A program made the position numbers and the translations under genes. Below, in pieces: positions 9,712 to 18,710 of a stretch of 64,000 nt of DNA (the stretch's first letter is position 1; the number at the start of each line of letters is the position of its first letter). The DNA is from an uncultured Bacteroidota bacterium (lineage in GTDB: Bacteria > Bacteroidota > Bacteroidia > Chitinophagales > Chitinophagaceae): NCBI GenBank assembly GCA_903851465.1, contig CAINOI010000013.1, positions 1 through 64,000 of the forward strand, read 5' to 3'. The notes beneath the pieces are model-generated. The model worked only from the letters and a program-made list of their open reading frames with translations. It had not been told where the DNA came from and did no database searches.

Positions 9712-10655
9712 TCGTTGTCCAGATATAAAGATTGTATTGAGGCCTGTAAAATTTGATTTTTATGGGCCTCAAATATGATAGCCTCTTTAGCAGGCAGTAA
9801 AAGTGTATACGATTTTCCAGTTGCCAATTGTTGATCCATATTAGGATTCAATTCCTTTAAATACACTAATGGCATTTTTAGCCAATTTGCAATTGTTTTT
9901 GCATTGAACCTACCTGAAATTAAAAATCTTGCCAAGCCATCTGCTGTAGCGTTATTAGTAGCCCTTTCTGTATTTTTATTTTTATCTTGTTCGGTCATCG
10001 CTACGCCCTCGAAAATGGCATGTGTGGCAATGAATTTTTTTACATGATTCCTGGTCTCCAAAGGAAGTTCATATTGTAAAGCCCAAAAGTCTTTTGTTTT
10101 CTTTTTTTCAATGGCTTTGCTTAATCTTCCTGCACCTCCATTGTAAGCAGCGACCACCAATAACCAATCCCCGAATTTTTGGTATAGTTCTCTTAAAATT
10201 GTCGCAGCTGCTTGTGTACTTTTTTGATAGTCCATTCGCTCATCGTTGGGAAGTAATTTCAAACCTAGTCGAGTTGCTTCTTCTGGCATAATTTGCCAAG
10301 GTCCTGCTGCACCTGCCCAAGAAACAACTTGCGAACTTAAATGGCTCTCAATGACACTTAAATATTTTAACTCAACTGGAATCCCATTGGCCGTTAATAT
10401 TTCATCATATAAATTAAAATAAGGTTTGGCCCAGGTTTTCATCTTTCTTAAGCCTGCACCTTCTTTTTCGATATAAGATTGAACGAAACTGACTGCTTTA
10501 GGATGCATTTCGATAACAAAAGACTTGTCTTTATCTGGCACTTGTTGAACTGTAAATAAGCTGCTAAATCCAATTCTATTTAGCGTTAAACTATCTTGCG
10601 CAGCAATGCTACCAAAACAAAAAAGTACACAATAAATAAATAGTATTGATCTCAT
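9708..10655 (-). CDS. Lytic transglycosylase, SLT/MltD-like
   Basis: This exported murein lyase cleaves the MurNAc-GlcNAc bond with formation of 1,6-anhydro ends. I use the ATG at 10655, which begins a clear signal peptide (MRSILFIYCVLFCFGSIAAQ); the ORF-track GTG adds eight residues. The SLT domain shows the catalytic Glu in VIESHLSS, the GPWQIMP motif and AAYNGGAGRL. The last 60 residues (NWLKMPLVYLKELNP, YTLLLP) look like a degenerate LysM-type binding segment. It is monocistronic, 92 nt downstream of the tatA-like gene. Confidence 0.9.
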   Translation of the reverse strand: MRSILFIYCVLFCFGSIAAQDSLTLNRIGFSSLFTVQQVPDKDKSFVIEMHPKAVSFVQSYIEKEGAGLRKMKTWAKPYFNLYDEILTANGIPVELKYLSVIESHLSSQVVSWAGAAGPWQIMPEEATRLGLKLLPNDERMDYQKSTQAAATILRELYQKFGDWLLVVAAYNGGAGRLSKAIEKKKTKDFWALQYELPLETRNHVKKFIATHAIFEGVAMTEQDKNKNTERATNNATADGLARFLISGRFNAKTIANWLKMPLVYLKELNPNMDQQLATGKSYTLLLPAKEAIIFEAHKNQILQASIQSLYLDND

Positions 10656-10747
10656 AGTAAAGAGGCTATGCGTGCGCACAGAGTATTACTCCGGTCTTTA
10701 ATGGACCATGGTAGATATCGAATTAACAGTGAAAAGCAGATCGATGA

Positions 10748-10936
10748 TTAAGAAGCTTTTTCGTCCTTCTCTTTAATGCCTTCTTCGATTTCTTTTTTCA
10801 CGTTATTTTTAGCGTCGTTGAATTCACGAATACCTTTACCTAATCCGCGCATGAATTCAGGGATTTTTCTTCCTCCAAACATCACTAAAATAACTATACC
10901 AATAATTAATAATTCTTGAAATCCTAAGTTGCCCAT
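10748..10936 (-). CDS. tatA: TatA/Hcf106-family translocase subunit
   Basis: This 62-residue Tat pore component carries folded proteins across the inner membrane. Starting at ATG 10936 (MGNLGFQELLIIGIVILVMFGGRKIPEF), it has the short membrane helix, the FGGRKIP hinge and an amphipathic helix (LGKGIREFNDAKNNV), followed by a charged tail. The ORF-track start adds 14 residues that overlap the rplS terminator region and is unlikely. TatC is not in the window. TatA and TatE cannot be told apart from sequence. Confidence 0.92.
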   Translation of the reverse strand: MGNLGFQELLIIGIVILVMFGGRKIPEFMRGLGKGIREFNDAKNNVKKEIEEGIKEKDEKAS

Positions 10937-10976
10937 AATGTATCGTTTAGAATTATAAAGGTAATGTAAATAGCAC

Positions 10977-11004
10977 AAAAAAAGGTCCTCGAATAGAGGA
11001 CCTT
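10977..11004 (-). terminator. Rho-independent terminator of rplS
   Basis: On the minus strand a perfect 9-bp stem (10996-11004 with 10982-10990, AAGGTCCTC/GAGGACCTT) around a 5-nt loop is followed by a U run. It lies 22 nt after the rplS stop and separates rplS from tatA. Confidence 0.9.
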
Positions 11005-11026
11005 GATATAATTTAAGCGATTAGGC

Positions 11027-11377
11027 TTAGAATCTTTTTTCTTTAATACGAGCACTCTTACCGCTTCTTTCGCGTAAGTAGTACAATTTAGCACGGCGTA
11101 CTTTACCAGACTTGTTTAAAACGATACCATCAATGTTTGGAGATAAGAAAGGGAACAAACGCTCCACACCTACACCATCAGAGATTTTACGAACGGTAAA
11201 AGTTGCTGTTGCTCCAGATCCTTGGGTTTTAATCACATCCCCACGGAAACTTTGGATACGCTCTTTACCACCCTCTACAATCTTGTAGTTTACGGTAATA
11301 TTATCACCAGCCTTAAATGCTGGATAAGATTTCTTTGCTGTTAATTGCTCGTGTACGAAGTTTACTGCTACGCTCAT
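11027..11377 (-). CDS. rplS: 50S ribosomal protein L19
   Basis: L19 sits at the 30S-50S interface. The 116 residues contain the family signature region ([21 protein letters not shown]) and the basic C-terminal part ([20 protein letters not shown]). Its length is normal. Here it is a single-gene unit with a complete promoter (TTTG-N20-TACCTTTG) 22 nt upstream and a strong terminator downstream. It is not linked to trmD, rimM or rpsP as in many other bacteria. Confidence 0.98.
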   Translation of the reverse strand: MSVAVNFVHEQLTAKKSYPAFKAGDNITVNYKIVEGGKERIQSFRGDVIKTQGSGATATFTVRKISDGVGVERLFPFLSPNIDGIVLNKSGKVRRAKLYYLRERSGKSARIKEKRF

Positions 11378-11399
11378 AATTCATTTTTTTTGCGGAGGG

Positions 11400-11431
11400 C
11401 AAAGGTAGGGTTACCCATGCTAATCTCCAAA
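11400..11431 (-). promoter_or_regulatory. Complete Bacteroidota-type promoter of rplS
   Basis: On the minus strand TTTG (11428-11431), a 20-nt spacer and TACCTTTG (11400-11407) match the Bacteroidota consensus TTTG-N19-21-TAnnTTTG exactly. The -7 box ends 22 nt before the rplS ATG. It is the best promoter in the window. Confidence 0.8.
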
Positions 11432-11490
11432 TTATTTGACCCAAATATTAAAATCCATGCTTTTTAGGGCCTGTTCTCCTCTTTATGCGC

Positions 11491-13056
11491 CTATCTAGCA
11501 ATGTTTACAGCTCTCTTTTCACGAATCACCGTGACTTTGATTTGACCCGGATAGGTCATTTCAGTCTGTATTTTTTGAGCAATTTCAAAGCTCAATTGGT
11601 CAGATGATTGGTCTGTAACCTTTTCAGCTTCTACAATCACCCTTAATTCACGTCCAGCTTGGATGGCGTAAGCTTTCTCAACACCTTGATAACCAAGTGC
11701 TAAGTTCTCTAAATCCTTGATACGTTGGATATATTGCTGCATGATTTCGCGTCTAGCACCTGGTCTTGCGCCGCTAATTGCGTCACAAGCCTGGATGATT
11801 GGAGAAATCACATATTGCATTTCCATTTCATCATGGTGCGCACCAATGGCATTCACCACTGCTGGATTTTCACCGTATTTCTCAGCCAATTTAGCCCCTA
11901 ATAATGCGTGACTTAATTCAGTTTCCTCGTCTGGGACTTTACCAATATCGTGTAATAAACCTGCGCGTTTTGCCAATTTAGGATTCAATCCTAATTCAGC
12001 TGCCATGATACCACATAAATTAGCGGTCTCACGTGAGTGCATTAATAAGTTCTGTCCATAAGAAGAACGGAAACGCATCTTACCAATAATACGAATCAAC
12101 TCTTTATGTAAACCATGGATACCTAATTCAATCACAGTACGCTCCCCAATTTCTGCAATTTGCTCTTCTAACTGGCGACGTGTTTTATCGACTACTTCTT
12201 CGATACGTGCTGGGTGAATACGACCATCCGCAACCAATCTTTGTAAACTTAAACGAGCGATCTCTCTTCTTAATGGATCAAACGAAGACAATAAAATTGC
12301 TTCTGGTGTATCATCTACAATCAAGTCAACGCCTGTAGCAGCTTCAATGGCACGAATGTTACGACCTTCTCTACCAATGATCTGACCCTTCATTTCGTCA
12401 GACTCCAAATTGAATACTGTTACCGTATTTTCTATTGCTACTTCCGCAGCAGTTCTTTGAATCGACTGGATGATGATTTTTCTAGCTTCCTTGTTCGCCT
12501 TCTGTTTTGCGTCTTCAATAATGTCTTGCTGTAATGCTAAAGCTTGAGATTGCGCTTCGTTCTTTAAGCTCTCAATCAATTGTTGTTTTGCATCTTCTGC
12601 AGTAAGGTTAGCAATTTTTTCGAGACGACGAATATGTTCTTCTTGGTGTTTCTCTAATTCGCCACGCTTGATATTCACTAAATCAATTTCACGATTTAAT
12701 TTCTCTTTAATCGCTTCGTTGTCGTTGATTTGTTTATCTAATACAACGGCTTTTTGATTGATACTTAACTCGTGTTGTTTAATTCTATTTTCAGCTTCTC
12801 CGATTTTCTTATTCTTCTCTAATAATTCACGATCATGATCGGCCTTCAATTGAACAAACCTTTCTTTTGCTTCTAATTGCTTTTCTTTTTTGATGGTTTC
12901 GGCCCTTAATTCAGCTTCTTTTAAAATATTAGCTGCTTGATTTTCTGCGTCTTCCACCTGCTTTTTGGTATTCTTGGCGAAAGCAAAACGCCCTATCAGT
13001 AAACCTCCTATTCCAGAGGCTCCCCCGATGATCAATAATAATATGGTTTGGTCCAT
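11491..13056 (-). CDS. rny: Ribonuclease Y
   Basis: RNase Y is a membrane-anchored endoribonuclease that starts mRNA decay. The 521 residues show an N-terminal membrane helix ([21 protein letters not shown]), a long coiled coil (about 30-200), the KH domain ([20 protein letters not shown]) and the HD domain ([14 protein letters not shown]). The length and domain order are standard. It lies 108 nt downstream of zapA; that gap holds a promoter-like TATCTTCG, so it may have its own transcription start. Confidence 0.97.
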   Translation of the reverse strand: MDQTILLLIIGGASGIGGLLIGRFAFAKNTKKQVEDAENQAANILKEAELRAETIKKEKQLEAKERFVQLKADHDRELLEKNKKIGEAENRIKQHELSINQKAVVLDKQINDNEAIKEKLNREIDLVNIKRGELEKHQEEHIRRLEKIANLTAEDAKQQLIESLKNEAQSQALALQQDIIEDAKQKANKEARKIIIQSIQRTAAEVAIENTVTVFNLESDEMKGQIIGREGRNIRAIEAATGVDLIVDDTPEAILLSSFDPLRREIARLSLQRLVADGRIHPARIEEVVDKTRRQLEEQIAEIGERTVIELGIHGLHKELIRIIGKMRFRSSYGQNLLMHSRETANLCGIMAAELGLNPKLAKRAGLLHDIGKVPDEETELSHALLGAKLAEKYGENPAVVNAIGAHHDEMEMQYVISPIIQACDAISGARPGARREIMQQYIQRIKDLENLALGYQGVEKAYAIQAGRELRVIVEAEKVTDQSSDQLSFEIAQKIQTEMTYPGQIKVTVIREKRAVNIAR

Positions 13057-13164
13057 TGTTTAATCTTGTTGTGTTAAAAAAAATCACCCTGCTTCTCCAC
13101 TAAGGTTCGGCTACGAAGATAAACAATTAATGTAAAGATTGGCCCGAATAGGCCCAATAATGTG

Positions 13165-13488
13165 TTATAAGTTGGTATTTACGAGCACTTTATCTATGGA
13201 TGCAGACATGGTCTCAATTTGGGCCTGTATGGCATCTATTTCATAGAGCTTTTGGCCATTCTGTTGCTGCTCAGTGGTAAACCATAATAAAACCATCGAG
13301 ATATAATCCTGGGTGTCACTGCCTGCATATAGACTCTTGTACTCCACCATCTTTTGATTGATCAAGGCAGCTGTTTTGCGCACAGCCTCCTCGTCCTTAG
13401 GGCTAATTTTAACCCTATAATTCCTATCTGCAATCAAAATATTGACAGGGATTAAATTTTCAGCCGTATCGTTCAAATTGTCAGACAT
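13165..13488 (-). CDS. zapA: Cell division protein ZapA
   Basis: This 107-residue protein is a Z-ring-associated factor that bundles FtsZ. The N-domain (IPVNILIADRNYRVKISPKDEEAVRKTAALINQK) is typical of ZapA and is followed by a helix and a coiled-coil-like C-terminus. It begins 3 nt after the small coiled-coil gene and forms an operon with it and pheT. The order pheT - coiled coil - zapA - rny recurs in this phylum as far as I recall. Confidence 0.88.
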   Translation of the reverse strand: MSDNLNDTAENLIPVNILIADRNYRVKISPKDEEAVRKTAALINQKMVEYKSLYAGSDTQDYISMVLLWFTTEQQQNGQKLYEIDAIQAQIETMSASIDKVLVNTNL

Positions 13489-13491
13489 GGG

Positions 13492-13782
13492 TTAGGGATT
13501 CAAATTTTGAATACAGTGGTCAATTTCTTTGATAAAATCGTCAATTTTCTTGTTCAATGCCGCTTTTTCCAAAGGATCCATTTGTTGTGCAGGACGCATC
13601 TGCGCAGTGATCAAGGCAGCTTGCTCTTTTTTGAGTTCGTTTTCAAGTTGACCAATCACAATTAGCTTCTCCTCCAAAGTCCCCTTTAGTTGATGGTTTT
13701 CTTTCTCCAAGGCAAGTTGTCGCTTGAGTAAAGCTTGCAGTTTTTCTTGGAGGCCTAATAAAGCGGTCTGTAAATCAGACAT
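13492..13782 (-). CDS. Small coiled-coil protein, possible division partner of ZapA
   Basis: The 96 residues are almost wholly helical with heptad repeats (LLGLQEKLQALLKRQLALEKENHQLKG). The C-terminal helix KAALNKKIDDFIKEIDHCIQNLNP is more conserved in look. There is no signal or membrane segment. It lies between pheT (27 nt) and zapA (3 nt), so translation is likely coupled to zapA. A ZapB-like role at the Z-ring is an inference from context; sequence alone does not prove it. Confidence 0.75.
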   Translation of the reverse strand: MSDLQTALLGLQEKLQALLKRQLALEKENHQLKGTLEEKLIVIGQLENELKKEQAALITAQMRPAQQMDPLEKAALNKKIDDFIKEIDHCIQNLNP

Positions 13783-13809
13783 GGAACTTTGTTTATGACT
13801 TGAAAGTAA

Positions 13810-16218
13810 TTATTTTCTTATTGCTGCTTGAATATTTTTTTCAAATGCGGCTATTAATTTTTTCATCATCCCGTCAATCTCAGTATCCGTTAAAGTAGCC
13901 GACCCTGCATTGAAGACAAAATTAATCGCGACCGATTTTTTATTCACCCCCAATTTATCGCTTTCAAAAATATCAAATACACGCGTCTCTTTCAAGCCAT
14001 CTAACTGGACAGTTTTGATTGCCTGTTCAATGGCAGCATATGGGACTGACTGGTCTATTACTAAAGCAAGATCTCTTTCGACAGATGGATATTTAGAAAT
14101 CTCTTGGTATTTGACTGTGCTAGATTGAAATGCCTTGAATAAGGTAGCAAGATCAAAATTTAAATACGCAACCGCTTGTTTGATGTCAAATTGAGCTAAT
14201 TTTTTGCCGCCCACTAATTCAATTGTACCAAGGACGGTCTTCCCTGCAATCACTTCGAACTGCCCTTGCCCAATTGGATTCCAATTGATTTTTTTCAACC
14301 CTAATAATTCACAAATAGCCAAGGCAAGTCCTTTTAGAACAAAGAAATCTTGCTCAGCCGCTTTTAGCCTCCAACTATCTTGCACTTGTTTACCTGAAAG
14401 ATAGATGGCTAAAACTTTTTGTTCCTGATATTTTCCTGCAGCCGTCTTGGCATATATTTTGCCCATTTCAAAGAAAGAGATGGACTCGTTTTTTCGATTG
14501 TTATTATAGGCGATGGTCTCTAAGCCTGTTTCCAACATGGTTGGTCGCATTACATCTAAATCTGCGCTTAAGCTATTCAACATTTTAACAGTTGTCTCTA
14601 ACTGTGCTTCGGAATAATATTTGCTATTGGTAATAGAGTTCGTTAAAATTTCTGTGTACCCACGACCTACTAAATAGTTGGCAATTTTATTTTTAAATTG
14701 CTCTTTTGTTTCTAGTAAATCCACCGAAGGACTAATTGTGATCGCCGTTGGAATTTCAATATTATCTAAACCATCTATGCGTAAAATCTCCTCTACTAAA
14801 TCGGCTGCAATGCTTATGTCAGGCTTATTGTAAGGCACTGCTACTTGAATACTTTCAGCATCTTGATGCAATAGTTCAAAACCTAAACTTGTTAAAATTG
14901 CTACAGCTTTATCAGCTGCATATTGCTTACCACTTAATTTTTTTAAATAGGCAAATGTCATAACGACTTTCACTTTCTCTGCAGGACTTGGATACACATC
15001 TACTACCTTGCTACATTTACCACCCGCAATTTCCTGAATCATTGCTGCCGCTTTCTCTAATACTTTAACCGTATTTGCTATATCAACTCCTTTTTCAAAA
15101 CGGGTGGCTGCATCTGTTCTCAAACCGTGGTGCACAGATGTTTTACGAATATGTACATTTTCAAACCATGCACTTTCTAAAAAAATGGAAGTTGTTATTG
15201 GCGTTACTCCACTATGTAACCCGCCAAAAACACCGGCGATACATAAAGGTTTTTCGGTATCACAAATCATTAAATCTTGTGCAGTTAATTTTCTTTCTTT
15301 TTCATCCAATGTGGTGAACAAGCTGTCTTGTGGACATTTTTTCACTACAATCTTTTTCCCTTTTATTGTTGCTGCATCAAAAGCATGCAATGGTTGACCA
15401 GTCGCATGTAAAATGAAATTGGTGATATCTACGATGTTATTGATAGAACGTGCACCAATGGCTTGTAATTTATTTTTTAACCATACAGGAGATGGACCCA
15501 CTTTTACACCTTCAATCAAGATACCACTATACCTTGCACAGGCTTCTGCATTTTCAATCACCACCTCCAATGGAGCAATGGCGGCATCGATGCTTGGCAC
15601 TTGATTCAATGGGCTAATTGGTTCCGCTTTATTGCTATGGTAAGTCAAATAGGCGCATACATCTTTTGCGACACCATAATGACTCATTGCATCCATCCTA
15701 TTTGGTGTTAACCCTATTTCAAAAATCCAATCTTGGTAATCATCATATAATTCTGCAACCGCCGCTCCTACTTGAACTGACGGCTCTAACACCATAATGC
15801 CCGCATGGTCTTCACTTAAACCAATTTCATCTTCTGCGCAAATCATCCCTTCACTTTCTTCTCCTCTAATTTTAGCCAATTTCATAGTGATTGGCTCCCC
15901 AGCTTTTGGATAAATGGTTGTGCCTACTTGGGCCACTACCACTTTTTGTCCTACGGCTACATTGGATGCACCACAAACAATATGCAATGGTCGATCTCCG
16001 CCCACATTCACTTTAGTTAGTTTTAATTTATCTGCATTGGGATGTTGAGCTACTTCAAGCACTTCTCCCACCACTAGGCCTTGTAGTCCACCTTTAAACT
16101 TTTCGAACATTTCTAAGGATTCAACTTCTAAACCTATAGATGTCAATATGGTAGATAAATCTTCTTTGGGAATGGGAGCTGGTAAATATTCACACAGCCA
16201 GCGATAACTAATGGTCAT
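13810..16218 (-). CDS. pheT: Phenylalanyl-tRNA synthetase beta subunit
   Basis: PheT partners with PheS to charge tRNA-Phe. At 802 residues it has the full domain set: an N-terminal tRNA-binding/EMAP-like domain (VVGEVLEVAQHPNADKLKLTKVNVG, VCGASNV), B3/B4 editing region (RSINNIVDITNFILHATGQPLHAFDA), B5, the catalytic-like core (ILTNSITNSKYYSEAQ) and the C-terminal anticodon-binding FDX domain (YPSVERDLALVIDQSVPY). PheS is not nearby, so alpha and beta genes are split. It is divergent from dnaB across a repeat-rich 200-bp gap. Confidence 0.97.
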   Translation of the reverse strand: MTISYRWLCEYLPAPIPKEDLSTILTSIGLEVESLEMFEKFKGGLQGLVVGEVLEVAQHPNADKLKLTKVNVGGDRPLHIVCGASNVAVGQKVVVAQVGTTIYPKAGEPITMKLAKIRGEESEGMICAEDEIGLSEDHAGIMVLEPSVQVGAAVAELYDDYQDWIFEIGLTPNRMDAMSHYGVAKDVCAYLTYHSNKAEPISPLNQVPSIDAAIAPLEVVIENAEACARYSGILIEGVKVGPSPVWLKNKLQAIGARSINNIVDITNFILHATGQPLHAFDAATIKGKKIVVKKCPQDSLFTTLDEKERKLTAQDLMICDTEKPLCIAGVFGGLHSGVTPITTSIFLESAWFENVHIRKTSVHHGLRTDAATRFEKGVDIANTVKVLEKAAAMIQEIAGGKCSKVVDVYPSPAEKVKVVMTFAYLKKLSGKQYAADKAVAILTSLGFELLHQDAESIQVAVPYNKPDISIAADLVEEILRIDGLDNIEIPTAITISPSVDLLETKEQFKNKIANYLVGRGYTEILTNSITNSKYYSEAQLETTVKMLNSLSADLDVMRPTMLETGLETIAYNNNRKNESISFFEMGKIYAKTAAGKYQEQKVLAIYLSGKQVQDSWRLKAAEQDFFVLKGLALAICELLGLKKINWNPIGQGQFEVIAGKTVLGTIELVGGKKLAQFDIKQAVAYLNFDLATLFKAFQSSTVKYQEISKYPSVERDLALVIDQSVPYAAIEQAIKTVQLDGLKETRVFDIFESDKLGVNKKSVAINFVFNAGSATLTDTEIDGMMKKLIAAFEKNIQAAIRK

Positions 16219-16240
16219 GATGCTACTTTAAGGTATGCTT

Positions 16241-16248
16241 CAAAAATA
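16241..16248 (-). promoter_or_regulatory. Promoter -7 element for pheT
   Basis: TATTTTTG on the minus strand fits TAnnTTTG and ends 22 nt before the pheT ATG. It lies about 20 bp from the first of the DnaA-box-like repeats. Confidence 0.45.
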
Positions 16249-16268
16249 CTATTTTATGTTTAAATAAC

Positions 16269-16301
16269 CCGTGAATAACCTATGAATAACCCGTGAATAA
16301 C
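16269..16301 (+). repeat. Three 11-bp tandem direct repeats with DnaA-box-like core
   Basis: The units CCGTGAATAAC, CTATGAATAAC and CCGTGAATAAC follow each other without a gap at exactly 11-bp spacing. Read on the other strand the core is GTTATTCACGG, one base from the DnaA box TTATNCACA. A poorer fourth unit (GTTTAAATAAC) lies directly before them. The 11-bp period puts all copies on one face of the DNA helix, as expected for an array of protein sites. Confidence 0.8.
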
Positions 16302-16336
16302 TGTATTTTTAATGTGCAAATCCCCTTAAAACCGGC

Positions 16337-16345
16337 TGTGAATAA
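16337..16345 (-). promoter_or_regulatory. Perfect DnaA-box match upstream of dnaB
   Basis: TGTGAATAA on the plus strand is TTATTCACA on the minus strand, a full match to the DnaA box TTATNCACA. It falls over the expected -33 region of a TAAATTTC (16360-16367) -7-like element in front of dnaB, so bound DnaA could block or tune dnaB transcription. Confidence 0.55.
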
Positions 16346-16418
16346 GCCTATTGGATAATTAAATTTCGAGATGCCGAATTTTGAAGGGATTTTCGCAGTA
16401 AGAAAAGCAAGTACCATT

Positions 16419-17990
16419 ATGGCCCTACCAAACCTCAATACAAGATCAACAACGAGAAAAAAAACTAGTTCTGTAGATGTGAGTGCCATGATGTATGGAA
16501 AAATTCCACCTCAAGCAAGAGAACTTGAAGAAGCCATTCTTGGTGGCATTCTATTAGAGAAAAGTGCATTTGATACTGTATCAGAAATATTGAAGCCGGA
16601 ATGTTTTTATGTAGAAGCGCATCAAATGATTTTTCAATCGATGCAGAGCTTACAACAAAAAAACATGCCTATTGATATGTTGACTGTTGTAGAAGAATTA
16701 AAAACGCGTGAGTATTTGGATCAGGTTGGAGGGGCTTATTATATTTCTAAACTAACCAATGTCGTTGTTTCTACTGCAAATATTGATGCACATTCCAAGA
16801 TTGTGTTGCAGAAGTTTATTCAAAGAGAATTGATAAGAATAAGTGGTGAAATTATTAGTAACTCCTACGAAGACAGCACAGATGTTTTTGACTTGTTGGA
16901 TGAGAGCGAAACAAAAATGTTCAACATCACCAATAATTACCTTAAGAAAAACTTTGTTGACATTGGTGAAGCTTTAGCAAAATCAATTACACGTATTGAC
17001 GAATTAAGAACCAAAAAAGAAGAAATTTCTGGTGTGCCGAGTGGATTTAATTCATTAGATCGAATCACTTTTGGATGGCAACCAACGGATTTGATTATCT
17101 TGGCTGCACGACCTTCTGTAGGTAAAACTGCTTTTGCATTGAACCTCGCGCGCAATGCTGCATTGCATCCTACAAAGCCTCAAGGGGTAGGCTTTTTTAG
17201 TTTGGAGATGAGCGCCTCTCAGTTAGTGCAACGTATTTTAAGTGCGGAGAGTGAAATTAAAATGGAGAAAATTTCGAGAGGTAAATTAGAAGATTACGAA
17301 TACCAACAATTACATACCAAGGGCATCAATAGACTAGAGTCTGCCCCAATCTATATTGACGATACTGCTGCTTTAAATATTTTTGAATTTAGAGCAAAAG
17401 CAAGAAGACTCGTTCACAAACACGATGTTAAAATTATCATCATTGACTACTTACAATTAATGAGTGGGTCGGGTGATAGAAATTCAAATAGAGAACAAGA
17501 AATTAGTAATATCTCTCGAAGTTTAAAAGCTTTGGCAAAAGAACTGAATGTGCCTATCATCGCCTTGTCTCAGTTGAGTCGTGCGGTGGAAACCAGAAAA
17601 GAAAGTAAGATGCCGCAATTGAGTGATTTACGTGAATCTGGTGCAATTGAGCAGGATGCGGATATGGTGATGTTTATTTACAGACCAGAGTATTATGAAG
17701 TAATGAGCAATGAGATGGGCGAAAGCACTATGGGTGAAACGCATATCAGGATTGCGAAACACAGAAATGGCTCATTGGATTTAATTAAACTGAGAGCCAG
17801 ATTAGATGTACAGAAATTCGAAGAATGGGATGGAGATACTGGTATACCTGGGCTAAGTAATAATTATAAACCCATCTCTGCAAACCTAGGTGGAGGCGAT
17901 ACTCAAGATGGTGGAAGATTTTTTATTCAAGGAAGTAAAATGAATGGCGGAGAATTTGATGATGATTTAAACGAAGATCAACAATTCTAA
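16419..17990 (+). CDS. dnaB: Replicative DNA helicase DnaB
   Basis: DnaB is the hexameric helicase that opens the fork. I prefer the ATG at 16419 (MALPNLNTRSTTRKK, 523 aa); the ORF-track start adds 16 residues with no family support. The N-terminal domain (PPQARELEEAILGGILLEKSAF) is followed by the RecA-like motor with Walker A ARPSVGKTAFALN, Walker B IIIIDYLQLM and the motif SQLSRAVETR. There is no intein. It heads a likely operon with rsmE (9 nt downstream). DnaA-box-like repeats lie upstream. Confidence 0.97.
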   Translation: MALPNLNTRSTTRKKTSSVDVSAMMYGKIPPQARELEEAILGGILLEKSAFDTVSEILKPECFYVEAHQMIFQSMQSLQQKNMPIDMLTVVEELKTREYLDQVGGAYYISKLTNVVVSTANIDAHSKIVLQKFIQRELIRISGEIISNSYEDSTDVFDLLDESETKMFNITNNYLKKNFVDIGEALAKSITRIDELRTKKEEISGVPSGFNSLDRITFGWQPTDLIILAARPSVGKTAFALNLARNAALHPTKPQGVGFFSLEMSASQLVQRILSAESEIKMEKISRGKLEDYEYQQLHTKGINRLESAPIYIDDTAALNIFEFRAKARRLVHKHDVKIIIIDYLQLMSGSGDRNSNREQEISNISRSLKALAKELNVPIIALSQLSRAVETRKESKMPQLSDLRESGAIEQDADMVMFIYRPEYYEVMSNEMGESTMGETHIRIAKHRNGSLDLIKLRARLDVQKFEEWDGDTGIPGLSNNYKPISANLGGGDTQDGGRFFIQGSKMNGGEFDDDLNEDQQF

Positions 17991-17999
17991 ACCGTATCT

Positions 18000-18701
18000 A
18001 TGTCCGTTCCTTATTTTTACGAACCATTGATCGCCACTGGCATGACGAAGTTTACGATGAGCGAAGTTTCTAGCAAACATTGCGTTCAAGTGCTTAGGAT
18101 GGATGTAGGTGAGCAAATTGATATCACAAATGGACATGGCGGATTGTTTCATGCAACCATTCAGGTAGCGCATAAAAAAAATGCAGTTGTGACGATCACA
18201 AAGGCCATTCAAACCGATTGTCCCACACAAAAATTACACTTAGGTATCTCCCTTTTAAAAAATGCAGTGCGTTTGGAATGGCTTTTTGAAAAAGCAACCG
18301 AGATGGGATTGTCTGCTATTACTCCTTTAGTTTGCGAACGTACGATTCACGCTCGTTTTAAAACAGAAAGAATGCAGCAGATCATTCAATCCGCGATGAT
18401 TCAAAGTCAACAAACATGGTTGCCTGTTTTAAATGAACCAATGCCTTTTCAAGAATTTATAACACAATCAACTGCGACTCAAAAACTCATAGCACACTGT
18501 GAGCATCAGCAAAAAACTTCAATCAAATGTATAGAACCAAGTAACGACTTAGTATTGTTAATTGGCCCCGAAGGTGATTTTGCTCCAACAGAAATTGAAG
18601 CTGCTATGGTCAAGGATTTCACGCCCATTGATCTTGGCCCTACCCGACTCAGAACAGAGACTGCCGGTATTTTTGCGCTGAGTGTATTAAAAAATTTCTA
18701 A
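18000..18701 (+). CDS. rsmE: 16S rRNA m3U1498 methyltransferase
   Basis: RsmE methylates N3 of U1498 in 16S rRNA using S-adenosylmethionine. The 233 residues show the PUA-like N-domain (HCVQVLRMDVGEQIDITNG) and the SPOUT knot with the signature LLIGPEGDFAPTEIEAA and LGPTRLRTETAGIFAL. Its length is normal. It lies 9 nt after dnaB and 9 nt before the next gene, so it is operonic. Confidence 0.96.
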   Translation: MSVPYFYEPLIATGMTKFTMSEVSSKHCVQVLRMDVGEQIDITNGHGGLFHATIQVAHKKNAVVTITKAIQTDCPTQKLHLGISLLKNAVRLEWLFEKATEMGLSAITPLVCERTIHARFKTERMQQIIQSAMIQSQQTWLPVLNEPMPFQEFITQSTATQKLIAHCEHQQKTSIKCIEPSNDLVLLIGPEGDFAPTEIEAAMVKDFTPIDLGPTRLRTETAGIFALSVLKNF

Positions 18702-18710
18702 TTTACAGCT

